A stretch of DNA of 64,000 nucleotides from Candidatus Gastranaerophilales bacterium (GTDB lineage: Bacteria; Cyanobacteriota; Vampirovibrionia; Gastranaerophilales; Gastranaerophilaceae). Both the position numbers and the translations under genes were made by a program. Shown piece after piece: positions 7,199 to 15,996 of this stretch (the stretch's first letter is position 1; each line of letters starts with the position of its first letter). The notes beneath the pieces are model-generated. The model was not told the DNA's origin, did no database searches, and worked only from the letters and a program-made list of their open reading frames with translations. Where the stretch lies: contig CALUPY010000006.1 of the NCBI GenBank assembly GCA_944322755.1, positions 1-64,000 on the forward strand, in the 5' to 3' direction.

Positions 7199-9056
7199 AA
7201 TTTTGACAGTTTTCATCTTCCTCTGCCTGTTCTGAAGAATCAACGAATGGAGTCTCTTTATGCATTGTAATACGAGAAATTCTTCTTCCATCAATTTCGA
7301 GGACCTTATAGGTTATATTTTTGTCTTCAATAACATCGTTGACTTCAGGTTCACGACCTAAAAGTCCAAAAACGTAACCTCCGATAGTCTGAAAATCTTC
7401 ATTAGGAATATCAAGATCAAAACGCTCATTTATATCTTCTATATCCATTTTACAAGACACATTCAGTGTGTTGTCATCAATTTTTATGACCTCAGGTGAA
7501 TCTACCTTGTCAAACTCATCATATATTTCTCCGACAATTTCTTCAAGAATGTCTTCAATCGTTATTATTCCAGCAATGCCACCGTGTTCATCCACAACTG
7601 CTGCAATTTGATTTTTAGATGATGTAAAATCGCTTAAAAGATCGCTTATGAACTTATTTTCAGGTACAATAAGTATTTCTCTTGCTATTGATTCGATTGT
7701 AAAATTCTCGTCTACATTATTATTTTTTATAACTTTTAAAACGTCTTTTGCATTAACAACCCCGATTATATTGTCTACATTATCTTTGTAGATGGGGATT
7801 CTTGTGTGACCTGAATTAATCATCAAATCAGCGAGCGTGTTTATGTTTTCCTCGGCGTTCATCAGAAAAATTTCAGTCCTTGGCACCATAATCTCTTTAA
7901 CAACAGTATTTGCAAAACTAAAGAAATTAGAAAGCATTGTTGCTTCATGGGCGTCGATTGTACCTATGTTTTTACCCTCTGTTATTAGTCTTTCAAATTT
8001 TTCTTCCCAGTTGTCTTCTGCGTCATGCGCCTGAAGTTCGATAGTTATGTGATTTATATTCTTAATTCTTTTTCTAAGCTTTCTTTCAAGCATATCTGCT
8101 ATATCATCTGCATCCTTCATCTGGGTTTCAGGGTCAACTTCGATTGTCATATTTACAACAAGCCCAGAGGAACCCAAATCCATTGTTTTTAATTCAACAA
8201 CACTCGATATACCATGAATATTTTCTGCTATCCTTCTGATGGTTTCCTCCACACGCGGTTCTGCAGACTGAACGGTAAGTGAATTTACATTATGTTTCAA
8301 AAGATAAATCGCAAGTATCAACAGGATAAAACCGATTATTATGGAAGCAATACCATCCGGTACATGTACAAGTTCAGGAGGCATAAGAAACTTCGAAATA
8401 GTAAGTGCAATAAATGCAACAATTACACCGGTAAGAGCTGCTACATCCTCATACCATACGAATCTTGTGGTCGGACTTTTTATTTTTCTGATATATTTAA
8501 GCGATTGTATAAACTGAGAAAATATGTTTTTTTCGCTCAACTGCATTTCTGCAAGAACAGCCCGGGATGCGCTCGCTACTGCCCAGGATTCAAACAAAAT
8601 AGTAAAAATCAAAGCTATTGCCATATATGGATAGTTATTCAACAAATCGCTGTGGTCATGGCTGTTAAAAAACTTGTCAAAACCACTGTAAAAAGCGATA
8701 AAAGTACCACCCAGCATCAATATAGACGCAAACATTGCCCATACATTGGCTTCAAGTCCGTATCCGAAAGGATGTTCATTATCTGCCGGGCGTGAGCCTC
8801 TTTTTATACCAACCATAAGACAAATACTGTTAAATGAGTCTACTCCAGAGTGAATAGCCTCTGACAGCATTGCCGAACTGGATGAAAACAAGAAACAAAT
8901 GAATTTCACTGCAGCAATACCGATATTGGCAATAAATGCACGAATAACTGCACTTATTTTTGTTTTTTCATCCTCTTTTTCATCGTTACTCTTCTCTATT
9001 GAAACTGATATTTTTTTATCTTCTGTAATTTCTGTATTATGCGTGTCTGATGACAT
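7197..9056 (-). CDS. CDF cation efflux protein fused to CBS pair and CorC/HlyC domain
   Basis: 619 residues with an unusual domain order. Residues ~30-260 are a cation diffusion facilitator membrane domain: LSEAIHSGVDSFNSI in TM2, the HPFGYGLEANVWAMFAS loop, WYEDVAALTGVIVA in TM5, and VPDGIASIIIGFILL in TM6. The SEAIHS and EDxAA forms are those of the ZnT9-like branch rather than the DxxxD of YiiP. Residues ~265-345 are a CDF cytoplasmic domain. Residues ~380-525 are two CBS repeats beginning FANTVVKEIMVPRTEIF and ending DEHGGIAGIITIEDILEEIVGEI. The last ~85 residues are a CorC_HlyC domain (GGYVFGLLGREP). In known proteins this CBS-CorC module follows a CNNM/DUF21 membrane domain; here a CDF takes its place. 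Role inferred: divalent metal efflux gated by nucleotide or ion sensing. Confidence 0.9.
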   Translation of the reverse strand: MSSDTHNTEITEDKKISVSIEKSNDEKEDEKTKISAVIRAFIANIGIAAVKFICFLFSSSSAMLSEAIHSGVDSFNSICLMVGIKRGSRPADNEHPFGYGLEANVWAMFASILMLGGTFIAFYSGFDKFFNSHDHSDLLNNYPYMAIALIFTILFESWAVASASRAVLAEMQLSEKNIFSQFIQSLKYIRKIKSPTTRFVWYEDVAALTGVIVAFIALTISKFLMPPELVHVPDGIASIIIGFILLILAIYLLKHNVNSLTVQSAEPRVEETIRRIAENIHGISSVVELKTMDLGSSGLVVNMTIEVDPETQMKDADDIADMLERKLRKRIKNINHITIELQAHDAEDNWEEKFERLITEGKNIGTIDAHEATMLSNFFSFANTVVKEIMVPRTEIFLMNAEENINTLADLMINSGHTRIPIYKDNVDNIIGVVNAKDVLKVIKNNNVDENFTIESIAREILIVPENKFISDLLSDFTSSKNQIAAVVDEHGGIAGIITIEDILEEIVGEIYDEFDKVDSPEVIKIDDNTLNVSCKMDIEDINERFDLDIPNEDFQTIGGYVFGLLGREPEVNDVIEDKNITYKVLEIDGRRISRITMHKETPFVDSSEQAEEDENCQN

Positions 9057-9192
9057 TTTTGTCCTTTATGTTTATTAACCGTATATATATAATACCTAAA
9101 TGTCAGCTTACATGCAATGGATATTTTATTTATACGCTATTTGAGGGGTTTTTCAATACAATAAATGTAATATGTACAATTTATCCATTTAC

Positions 9193-9201
9193 TGTTATAA
9201 T
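9193..9201 (+). promoter_or_regulatory. Extended -10 promoter of the 50-aa gene
   Basis: TGTTATAAT, a perfect extended -10. It would start RNA near 9208, leaving a ~20-nt leader that carries the GGAGGG ribosome-binding site. No -35 is obvious. Confidence 0.6.
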
Positions 9202-9227
9202 AGTACTCTGATTCGGAGGGTAATTTA

Positions 9228-9380
9228 ATGAAAATATACAGTGTTAATTCATTGTGTTCCTGTTTATTTAAAAAAACTCTTTTTAAGCATAATGATTCTG
9301 TCAATATATATAATTCGATAAAATCATCTCCACTAAAGGAGTTGCAAGTTGATATTTTTGAAATAAAAACAAAAAATTGA
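9228..9380 (+). CDS. Small protein of 50 residues, unknown
   Basis: The reading frame begins MKIYSVNSLCSCLFKKTLF and ends DIFEIKTKN. Support comes from the signals rather than homology: TCGGAGGGTAATTTA ahead of the ATG is one of the best ribosome-binding sites in the window, and a perfect extended -10 stands ~27 bases before the start. The protein has two Cys in a CSC pattern, many Lys and Asn, and no clear membrane segment. It stands alone between the divergent efflux gene and the HD-GYP gene. I do not recognise it. Confidence 0.55.
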   Translation: MKIYSVNSLCSCLFKKTLFKHNDSVNIYNSIKSSPLKELQVDIFEIKTKN

Positions 9381-9527
9381 ATTTATCTATAGTGTCTGAA
9401 GTATTTTATTTGTAACGAAATTAATATATAATAAACTCAACCTTTAACTTTTGTAAATTTTACGGCTTAAACTATAAAGTTTTTGATAAAAAAAGCCGTT
9501 AAAAAAAGAGTAAAATGGTATAGAGAT

Positions 9528-10661
9528 ATGAATGAGTTTACTTTAACAGAAGACGATACATTTGTAAAAAGCTTAGGCGAAATACTACAAATCGATCCGA
9601 AAATAGAAAAACATACAATTCTGCTCGTTGATGACGAGGTGAACAATCTCCAGCTTCTCCGACGTACACTGCGTCATGATTATAATATTATGACAGCCAG
9701 TAACGGCAAGGAAGCTTTAGAAATTGTTGAACATCACGGCAAAGAGATTTCACTTATCGTAAGTGATCAGAAAATGCCAGAGATGCAGGGAACCGAATTT
9801 TTAAAACAGGTATCGGATGAGTATCCTGATATAATAAAAATTTTGTTAACCGGACATCTTGATGTTGATGCCATTGTTGATTCAATAAATGATTGTCATT
9901 TATATCAGTATATTGTCAAACCTTTTGATCCTGAAGTATTGAAATTGACTATAGACGGCGGTATACAAAAATACAATCTTTTGAACAATAAAACTCTGAT
10001 TTTAAAAGATTTACGTGAACTTTTCTATAAAACTATAAAACTTATTGCTGCAGCATTAGACGCCAAAGATCCGTATACTCATGGTCATTCTATGCGTGTC
10101 ACAATGTATTCGATGATTCTCGCTAAAAAGTTAAATCTTGATGACACAATGCTCGAAGAAATTGAAACAGCAGGACTGTTGCATGACATTGGCAAAATAG
10201 GTATACCACAGAGTATTCTTTGTAAACCGGGAAAACTTACGGATGAAGAGTTTGAAGTTATGAAATCGCATCCGGAGCAGGGTGAAAAGATGCTTAAAGA
10301 TATCAAAAAGCTGACTTTGATTTCAAACTGGCTCAGAACCCATCATGAGAAATGGGATGGTTCCGGATATCCAAATGGTTTAAAAGGTGAAGAAATTCCT
10401 CTGTCCGGTCGTATTATTGCTCTTGCTGATACTTATGATGCAATGACTTCTGACAGACCTTATCGTAAAGCATTGAGTCATGAAATAGCAATTGATGAAA
10501 TTAAAAGATGTGCAGGTACGCAGTTCGACCCTGTTTTGGCTCAGCTCTTTGTTGATAATCAGGAAGAAATAAAAGCGGCTAAAGAAAATCCTGAAGAATA
10601 CTATGACAAATACAGTTATCTATTGAAGATAATCAAGCAAACATCCCAAAATCAGGAATAA
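9528..10661 (+). CDS. Response regulator with HD-GYP c-di-GMP phosphodiesterase domain
   Basis: About 377 residues from the chosen ATG; a TTG 45 bases earlier is in frame and possible. Residues ~25-145 are a receiver domain: acidic pocket DDE in ILLVDDE, phosphoacceptor Asp in LIVSDQKMPEM, LTGH, and KPF. The C-terminal part is an HD-GYP domain: GHSMRV, LLHDIGKIGIP, the SHPEQG segment, HHEKWDGSGYPNGLKGEEIP, and ALADTYDAMTSDRPYR, all canonical, so c-di-GMP hydrolysis is expected. This is the RpfG-like layout. No histidine kinase is adjacent; the hybrid CheA lies ~10 kb away. It probably tunes motility against surface life. Its 3' end overlaps the convergent prenyltransferase gene by ~40 bases. 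Confidence 0.92.
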   Translation: MNEFTLTEDDTFVKSLGEILQIDPKIEKHTILLVDDEVNNLQLLRRTLRHDYNIMTASNGKEALEIVEHHGKEISLIVSDQKMPEMQGTEFLKQVSDEYPDIIKILLTGHLDVDAIVDSINDCHLYQYIVKPFDPEVLKLTIDGGIQKYNLLNNKTLILKDLRELFYKTIKLIAAALDAKDPYTHGHSMRVTMYSMILAKKLNLDDTMLEEIETAGLLHDIGKIGIPQSILCKPGKLTDEEFEVMKSHPEQGEKMLKDIKKLTLISNWLRTHHEKWDGSGYPNGLKGEEIPLSGRIIALADTYDAMTSDRPYRKALSHEIAIDEIKRCAGTQFDPVLAQLFVDNQEEIKAAKENPEEYYDKYSYLLKIIKQTSQNQE

Positions 10662-11525
10662 TGCAAATATCACAGGAAGTGACTGTGCTTTTTCAAAAAC
10701 ATTCATGAATTCTTCTTCAGTCTCTGGTTCTCTGTCTATATATTGTTCTGCAGTTTTGCAAAGTTTTACAGCTTGCCAGAGAGTCACACCAGTAACGAGG
10801 TATACAGCCGGTAAAAGCTTTATTGAAACAAGTCCAAAAATATAGAAATATGCTGTAAAAATCAAAAAAGTAAAAAGTTTGTATGCTTTTTCTTTTGTTT
10901 TCAACAGAGTACACAGGGTTCGTTTGTGGTCTATACAGTCATACTTAAAATCCATAAAAGAATGCACATACAATAACAAGACCGTTACTATTGCAAAAGG
11001 AACAGATAAAAGCAACAGTGTAACCGAGCATTTTTCTGCCATAACATAATAAACGCCACAAAATAGTAAAGGCGAAAAAATCGTGCCTATAATTAATTCC
11101 CCAAAGCCGTAATAACTTGAACGCGGGTATAAAAGACATAGCACACCCGTTATTGCCATAATTATAATAACAGGCAGTTTATATAAATAAATAAAAAAGC
11201 AGCCTACAAAAATTGCTATTCCAAAATAAATACCAACAGCAGACAAAACTTTTCTTTCCGTTGTTTCATTATTGAGAAGAAATGAACACTTTCCTTTTTG
11301 AAGAGGAATGGATTTTCCGTTTTTTACATACCTTTTGTAATCCATATAATCATCAAACAAGTTTGCACCGAGATGTGCAGAAATTATGCCCGCTAATGCG
11401 ATAATCCCGTATAATACATTTCCTTTATGTGTGATTCCGTACACAAACGGTATCAACCAAGCCGTAATCGACATAGGAAGAGAGTATGCACGTGCACAGT
11501 TTAGCCAAAAGAATATTTTTTTCAT
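10620..11525 (-). CDS. UbiA/MenA-family prenyltransferase
   Basis: About 301 residues with eight to nine membrane helices. The first prenyl-diphosphate site is NLFDDYMDYKRY near residue 55, and the second is MDFKYDCIDHKRTL near residue 195. The latter resembles the RDxxxDxxxGKRTL of MenA, as does LYPRSSYYGFGELIIG. The enzyme class attaches an isoprenoid chain to an aromatic or other acceptor in the membrane; 1,4-dihydroxy-2-naphthoate is one candidate, but no other quinone gene is in the window, so the acceptor is open. I chose MKKIFFWLNCARAY as the start. Upstream GTG and ATG codons are in frame, and none has a clear ribosome-binding site. Confidence 0.8.
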   Translation of the reverse strand: MKKIFFWLNCARAYSLPMSITAWLIPFVYGITHKGNVLYGIIALAGIISAHLGANLFDDYMDYKRYVKNGKSIPLQKGKCSFLLNNETTERKVLSAVGIYFGIAIFVGCFFIYLYKLPVIIIMAITGVLCLLYPRSSYYGFGELIIGTIFSPLLFCGVYYVMAEKCSVTLLLLSVPFAIVTVLLLYVHSFMDFKYDCIDHKRTLCTLLKTKEKAYKLFTFLIFTAYFYIFGLVSIKLLPAVYLVTGVTLWQAVKLCKTAEQYIDREPETEEEFMNVFEKAQSLPVIFALFLILGCLLDYLQ

Positions 11526-11676
11526 AATTATTAAGTTACCATAAAAACAATTTGTTAACATTTGTAAATTATTTGACACTATACTAACAAAAAATTTTCT
11601 GGACAGATTTCTAATAATCAGTAAACTCCTCTATAAACTCCGTAATACTAATTCTATCCATCTCGGCTCTAGTATT

Positions 11677-12309
11677 TTATATTTGAGCCGATTTTCTTTT
11701 TTTATTTGGGCTTTTTTCGCTATTTTCTGTGATAAACCATTCTATCAGCGGTTTCTTTTCTCCGAATTTAAAACCGAATGTCTGTTCAAATTCTTCATCC
11801 GTAAGGTATTTATAACTTATATTGAATCCTAAAGGTTCCTCTTTCACATTTAACTTTTTGTACTTTCTTGCAGATACAGTCCTTTTTTTCAAATTCAATA
11901 CATTTGAATAATTTAACCCCTGAAATGTACAAAAAGGTGCTCTGAGTTTATCATTTTCATACTTTGTCATAAGCCCGAAAGTTCTGCAGACAACACCTCT
12001 GTATTCATATACACTGCATTTTTCATCGATTAAAAAGGGACAGTCATACCGAAATTTTTTACCTTTAAAATGCTTACGATTTTCAAGAATGGTTTCAAGA
12101 TTTTTTTCTATCACTGCAATAGTTGTTTTATCCAAAGTGACAAGGCCGTTTAGCAGATATTTCATTTCTATAACAGAATATGGAAATTGAGCGTTTTTAC
12201 AGCATTTTGAACACCCTTGTTTACAAAAAATAAACGGTTTCTGGCTATGAAAAAATTTTTCAAGTTTTTCATTCAAAAAATTCAGGTATTCAATATATCC
12301 GTTAATCAT
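11677..12309 (-). CDS. YkgJ-type cysteine-cluster protein
   Basis: 210 residues. The family signature is a CxxCC group (CKQGCSKCCKN, near residue 30), followed about 80 residues later by CPFLIDEKCSVYEYRGVVCRTFG, which supplies three more Cys and the Y..R..CR motif. The cluster is believed to bind zinc or iron; the biochemical role is unknown. The C-terminal ~30 residues are Lys-rich. GGGGAGAG provides a strong ribosome-binding site, and TGCTATACT on the minus strand (12326-12334) is an extended -10 for it. A hairpin (CGGCTC/GAGCCG) overlaps the stop codon. Confidence 0.8.
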   Translation of the reverse strand: MINGYIEYLNFLNEKLEKFFHSQKPFIFCKQGCSKCCKNAQFPYSVIEMKYLLNGLVTLDKTTIAVIEKNLETILENRKHFKGKKFRYDCPFLIDEKCSVYEYRGVVCRTFGLMTKYENDKLRAPFCTFQGLNYSNVLNLKKRTVSARKYKKLNVKEEPLGFNISYKYLTDEEFEQTFGFKFGEKKPLIEWFITENSEKSPNKKRKSAQI

Positions 12310-12344
12310 GTCTCTCCCCAGCTACAGTATAGCAGAAGAATGAA

Positions 12345-12611
12345 TTACTTGTCTTTATCTTTAGAATTAAAAAATTTGTTTAACCAGTCTATGGGAGACT
12401 GCATAGAATCAGCCTGCAAACCGGCCATAACATCGGTTTCGGGATCATAGTTGTCACTAAAAATGCTTGCAGACTTTTCCGGGGTGCCCTGTATTTTTAA
12501 CAGAGATTCCGTGTCCTTAGGGATATAAACACCTCGGCTTGTCTTGTTTACTGTGTTGTATTTGGCAAACGGGTTAAAGTAGTTTGCCGGATTTATCATA
12601 TTGCTGTTCAT
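12345..12611 (-). CDS. Small protein of 88 residues, unknown
   Basis: Begins MNSNMINPANYFNPFAKYNT and ends KFFNSKDKDK. It is hydrophilic, without a signal peptide or membrane segment, and I recognise no domain. No ribosome-binding site precedes the ATG. Instead a -10-like TATATA ends seven bases upstream, with TTGACT (12641-12646 on the plus strand, read in reverse) 16 bases further up, predicting a leaderless mRNA. The start sits on the edge of a perfect palindrome. It lies between the cysteine-cluster gene and another unknown gene, all on the minus strand. Confidence 0.55.
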   Translation of the reverse strand: MNSNMINPANYFNPFAKYNTVNKTSRGVYIPKDTESLLKIQGTPEKSASIFSDNYDPETDVMAGLQADSMQSPIDWLNKFFNSKDKDK

Positions 12612-12632
12612 ATTTTCTTATATAAGAAAATA
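12611..12632. repeat. Perfect 22-bp palindrome over promoter and start codon
   Basis: TATTTTCTTAT is followed immediately by its exact reverse complement ATAAGAAAATA, with no spacer. The palindrome covers the predicted -10 and touches the start codon of the 88-aa gene, which is where a repressor operator would act. No regulator gene is adjacent. Confidence 0.6.
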
Positions 12633-12672
12633 TTTTGTACAGTCAAAAATGCCGGAGGAGTTTTTACAAAAC

Positions 12673-13527
12673 TTAACCTAACAAAGGATTTTCTTTTATT
12701 TCTTTAATATATTTGTTAATTATGTTTTCCGGCATATACATATAAAGGCCGCAAAGATCTCTGGTATCAACCCTTTGTCCTTTCGGAGTATTTTTTATTC
12801 GCTCTGCAATGACTTTGTTGGGGTCTAAAGTTCCATATGTTTTTTTGAATTCATATGCATCAATATCAGGGTCATGTTTTGAGATTTCAAAAAATCTGCG
12901 ACCTCTCATATAGTGTGCAGCATGTGAATTGTAGTCCGCTACTGATGTAATATTTGGTTTTATACCATTTTTTAAACAGTATTCAACAGCAAGTTTGTCT
13001 GCAAGTTTTCCTATACCGGAAAATGTATCTTCAAAATTATTCTGCAAAAAGTCTATTGAAATTCTGTCACCAACTATGCCCTGTTTGGGAAAATCTTCTA
13101 ATAGTCTTGAAAAACTGAAATTGTACTGCTGAACAACCGAAGGTGCTTTTCGCCAGTCAATTATTTTTACATATCCGATTTCTTTTTTTGTATTTTTATC
13201 AAGGAAATGAAAAGTGGTCATATATGAGTCATCATGTCTGGCTATATTTATCTCATAAGGAACTTTCATCACCTCACCCGTTGTGTTCAACATAATTTTT
13301 CTTTGTATAAAAGCTGTCTTTGGAAGCAGCGTAGCTGTCACCTGTTCTGTTTTCCCTTTTGTTCTTTCTATTTCTTTTGGCAGAATATGTGTTATTTTAA
13401 CTTTATTGGATAAAGTTAAAACATCTCTGTCGAGCTTAAATATAGGTGTTTTCATTCTCAAATGAAAATCGTTTCGCACAACAGGGTTTTTGCTTATAAA
13501 TAGTGATAAATTATGTATTAATGCCAT
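12673..13527 (-). CDS. Unknown protein with GNAT-like C-terminal half
   Basis: 284 residues, soluble. About residues 105-230 follow the plan of a GNAT acetyltransferase: strands and a helix around GYVKIIDWR, then ISIDFLQNNFEDTFSGIGKLADKLAVEYC, where GIGKLADKL resembles the acetyl-CoA pyrophosphate loop QxxGxG, then a strand ITSVAD, and NSHAAHYMRGRRFFEI resembling the usual final helix and strand. This is pattern inference only. The N-terminal ~90 residues match nothing I know. The start has no ribosome-binding site; TGTTAATAT on the minus strand (13535-13543) ends seven bases before the ATG, again suggesting a leaderless transcript. Confidence 0.6.
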   Translation of the reverse strand: MALIHNLSLFISKNPVVRNDFHLRMKTPIFKLDRDVLTLSNKVKITHILPKEIERTKGKTEQVTATLLPKTAFIQRKIMLNTTGEVMKVPYEINIARHDDSYMTTFHFLDKNTKKEIGYVKIIDWRKAPSVVQQYNFSFSRLLEDFPKQGIVGDRISIDFLQNNFEDTFSGIGKLADKLAVEYCLKNGIKPNITSVADYNSHAAHYMRGRRFFEISKHDPDIDAYEFKKTYGTLDPNKVIAERIKNTPKGQRVDTRDLCGLYMYMPENIINKYIKEIKENPLLG

Positions 13528-13591
13528 GATATTTATATTAACAAAATATGCAATAAAAAATTGCCTAAAAATTTAAGAATTTTATTTTAAT

Positions 13592-13620
13592 AAAAAAGAC
13601 CCGGAGAAAGCCGGGTCTTT
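13592..13620 (-). terminator. Rho-independent terminator after the acyl-CoA synthetase gene
   Basis: AAAGACCCGG (13595-13604) pairs perfectly with CCGGGTCTTT (13611-13620) across a 6-nt loop. On the minus strand it is followed by a run of T, placing it after the ADP-forming acyl-CoA synthetase gene. Confidence 0.85.
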
Positions 13621-13638
13621 AGTTATATTTTTACCGGT

Positions 13639-15804
13639 CTACTTGCTGCAGAGGCTGCATTCCGCACCGCATCCGAAGTATTCTTTAACTTCTTCAACGC
13701 GGACTTTGATACGTCCGTCCACTGCAATGCCTTCACCTGATTTCTCAGAGATGAGCAGCGGGTTAATATCGAGTTCATCAATGAATTTGAAGTCATTAAC
13801 AAGCTGCGATAGTCTCAGGAGAGTTTCCTGAATCTGTTCCATATTAGCCGGTTTTGTACCTCTTGCACCTTTTAAGAGTTCGTAAGCTTTTACTGATTTA
13901 ATCATTTCATCAGCGTCAACATCAGTCAACGGAGCAATTCTGAAGGTTACGTCCTTCATTGTTTCAATGAATACGCCGCCTAAACCGAACATCATCATCG
14001 GACCGTACTGCGGATCTGTTGCAATACCGCAAACCATTTCACGGTTGCCCTTAACCATTTCCTGAATTATAACACCTTCAAGACCTTCAATAAGTCCTTT
14101 TTCCGTAAGTTTTTGGATGAGGTCTTGGTATTCTGCTCTTAACTGTTCTTCTGACTGGATGTTTACTCTTACGCCGCCGACATCTGTTTTGTGAGAAGTA
14201 GTTTTTGATGTCATTTTCATAACAACCGGATATCCGATTGAATTGCCGAGTTCAACAACTTCTTCTTCGTTAGTTGCAAGACCGTATTTGCAAGCTCTGA
14301 TACCGTAAGCGTCCAGTACGTCAATAGACTCTAATGTAGTCAACTGTGCACGTCCGTCAGCTACAGCGCCTTTAATAATTTTTTCGGCTTTTGCTTTGTC
14401 TACGTCGTAGACGGGGATTTTGCCTTCCGGTCTTTCCATCCATTTTCTCTGCTGGTTGAGTCTGTTGAATCCGTCTGCAGCTTCTTCTGCGTACATAAAG
14501 AACGGCATGTTGACATCCATATTTGAAAGCTGTGTGAAGAACTCATTTTTCGTCATGAAAATACCGATAATCGGTTTTTCAGGATTTTTAGCTTTAATTT
14601 CCATCAAAGCTTTAGCTACATCAATATCTTTCAAACCGAGGAACGGCAGATAGATTACCGCTATCATATCTACGTTTTCATCTGCAATAACGGTTTCAAG
14701 TGTTTGTTTGTAGTGTTCGATAGGTGCTGATGCAATCATATCTATCGGGTTTTTAACACTTGCTGCAGCAGGCAGGAAGCTTCTTAATTTTTCTTTTGTT
14801 GCATCGGAAATTTTTGCCATCTGCATTCCGTATTCACAAACAGCGTCTGTTGCCATGATTCCCGGGCCGCCGGAGTTTGTGATGATAGCTACTCTGTCGC
14901 CTTTCGGGATAGGAGATGTAGCAAAAACTTTAGCTGTTGCAAAAAGGTTTTTCAAAGAGTATTCTCTGATTACGCCTGATTGCATAAGAAGTGCGTTTGC
15001 AGCTTTATCTGCACCTGCAAGAGAACCTGTGTGAGATGATGCTGCAGAAGCACCTGCTGCTGAACGACCTGCTTTAAGTGCCAAAATAGGTTTTTTCTTT
15101 GTAATTCTGGAAGCCAGTTTTCTGAAATTAGCAGGATTCTGAATAGATTCCATATAAAGAAGAATTTGTTCTACATCATCTTCATTTTCCCAGTATTCCA
15201 TTGCTGTTTCAGCGTTTATGTCAGCCTGATTTCCTATTGAGATAAACTGTGCAAAACCGAGATTCAGGTCTTTTAATATATTTAAAATACCGCCGCCTAA
15301 TGCACCTGACTGTGAAACAAAACCGATGTTTCCTCTTTCAGGCAGCGATTCTGCAAAACAACCGTCCATTCTGATATCCGGAGCTGTGTTTACAACGCCT
15401 AAGCAGTTAGGACCAACGCATCTCATACCGTATTCTTTTAATTTTGCAACGAGCTGTTTTTCAGCCTCAGCGCCTTCTGCGCCTGCTTCTTTAAATCCTG
15501 CTGAAATAATGCAGATACCTTTGATACCCTTTTCGTGGCATTCGTCGATTGCATTCAAAACGAATTTTTGTGCAATAACAATTATTGCCAAATCAACGTC
15601 ACCGGGGATTTCTTTTACGTTTGTATAAGCTTTGAAACCTTGAATTTCTCCGCCTTTAGGGTTTACAGGATAAATTTTGCCGGTAAACTCGTATTCTTTA
15701 AGTCTTTTCATAATGTCGGAACCGATTGTATGTTCCTTTGTAGAAGCGCCGATTACCGCAATAGCTTTCGGGCGCATAATTTTGTCAAGTTGTTCTTTTA
15801 GCAT
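13639..15804 (-). CDS. ADP-forming acetate/acyl-CoA synthetase, fused alpha-beta
   Basis: 721 residues. The N-terminal part is a CoA-binding Rossmann domain (GASTKEHTIGSDIMKRL), then succinyl-CoA-ligase-like domains with FVSQSGALGGGIL and SHTGSLAGADKA, whose His is the expected phosphorylated residue. The C-terminal ~220 residues are an ATP-grasp beta subunit (YPVVMKMTSKTTSHKTDVGGV, GLGGVFIE, ELDINPLL). The enzyme converts acyl-CoA, ADP and Pi to acid, CoA and ATP, making ATP directly in fermentation, usually acetate. The extra tail GCGAECSLCSK, with three Cys, is unusual. Good ribosome-binding site (AAAGGTG). The gene is transcribed alone, with a TATAAT-type -10 on the minus strand about 35 bases ahead of the start. 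Confidence 0.92.
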   Translation of the reverse strand: MLKEQLDKIMRPKAIAVIGASTKEHTIGSDIMKRLKEYEFTGKIYPVNPKGGEIQGFKAYTNVKEIPGDVDLAIIVIAQKFVLNAIDECHEKGIKGICIISAGFKEAGAEGAEAEKQLVAKLKEYGMRCVGPNCLGVVNTAPDIRMDGCFAESLPERGNIGFVSQSGALGGGILNILKDLNLGFAQFISIGNQADINAETAMEYWENEDDVEQILLYMESIQNPANFRKLASRITKKKPILALKAGRSAAGASAASSHTGSLAGADKAANALLMQSGVIREYSLKNLFATAKVFATSPIPKGDRVAIITNSGGPGIMATDAVCEYGMQMAKISDATKEKLRSFLPAAASVKNPIDMIASAPIEHYKQTLETVIADENVDMIAVIYLPFLGLKDIDVAKALMEIKAKNPEKPIIGIFMTKNEFFTQLSNMDVNMPFFMYAEEAADGFNRLNQQRKWMERPEGKIPVYDVDKAKAEKIIKGAVADGRAQLTTLESIDVLDAYGIRACKYGLATNEEEVVELGNSIGYPVVMKMTSKTTSHKTDVGGVRVNIQSEEQLRAEYQDLIQKLTEKGLIEGLEGVIIQEMVKGNREMVCGIATDPQYGPMMMFGLGGVFIETMKDVTFRIAPLTDVDADEMIKSVKAYELLKGARGTKPANMEQIQETLLRLSQLVNDFKFIDELDINPLLISEKSGEGIAVDGRIKVRVEEVKEYFGCGAECSLCSK

Positions 15805-15996
15805 TTTTTCACCTTTCTAAGTTTATAAATACTTTTCACGATTATAATCAACAATTGGGATATGACTCCTCTTGCTTTTTATTATCACGCAAAAAAAATT
15901 TTTTGTAAAAACAAATGCTATGTTTCATCATCAACTCAGCAAAGACTTAAAAAGACGGTTATGTTTAGAGATATTTGCGTAATTGGTGTATACCAA

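Noticed and set aside
7082-7270. 62-codon plus-strand frame upstream of the efflux gene terminator
   Set aside because: No ribosome-binding site, runs through a terminator and into the opposite gene.
8292-8795. 167-codon plus-strand frame inside the cation-efflux fusion gene
   Set aside because: It is antisense to a well-supported transmembrane region and its product is Lys/Tyr/Cys-rich, as expected from an antisense reading.
11664-11690. Hairpin CGGCTC/GAGCCG as terminator of the cysteine-cluster gene
   Set aside because: It overlaps the stop codon and has no T-run on the minus strand.
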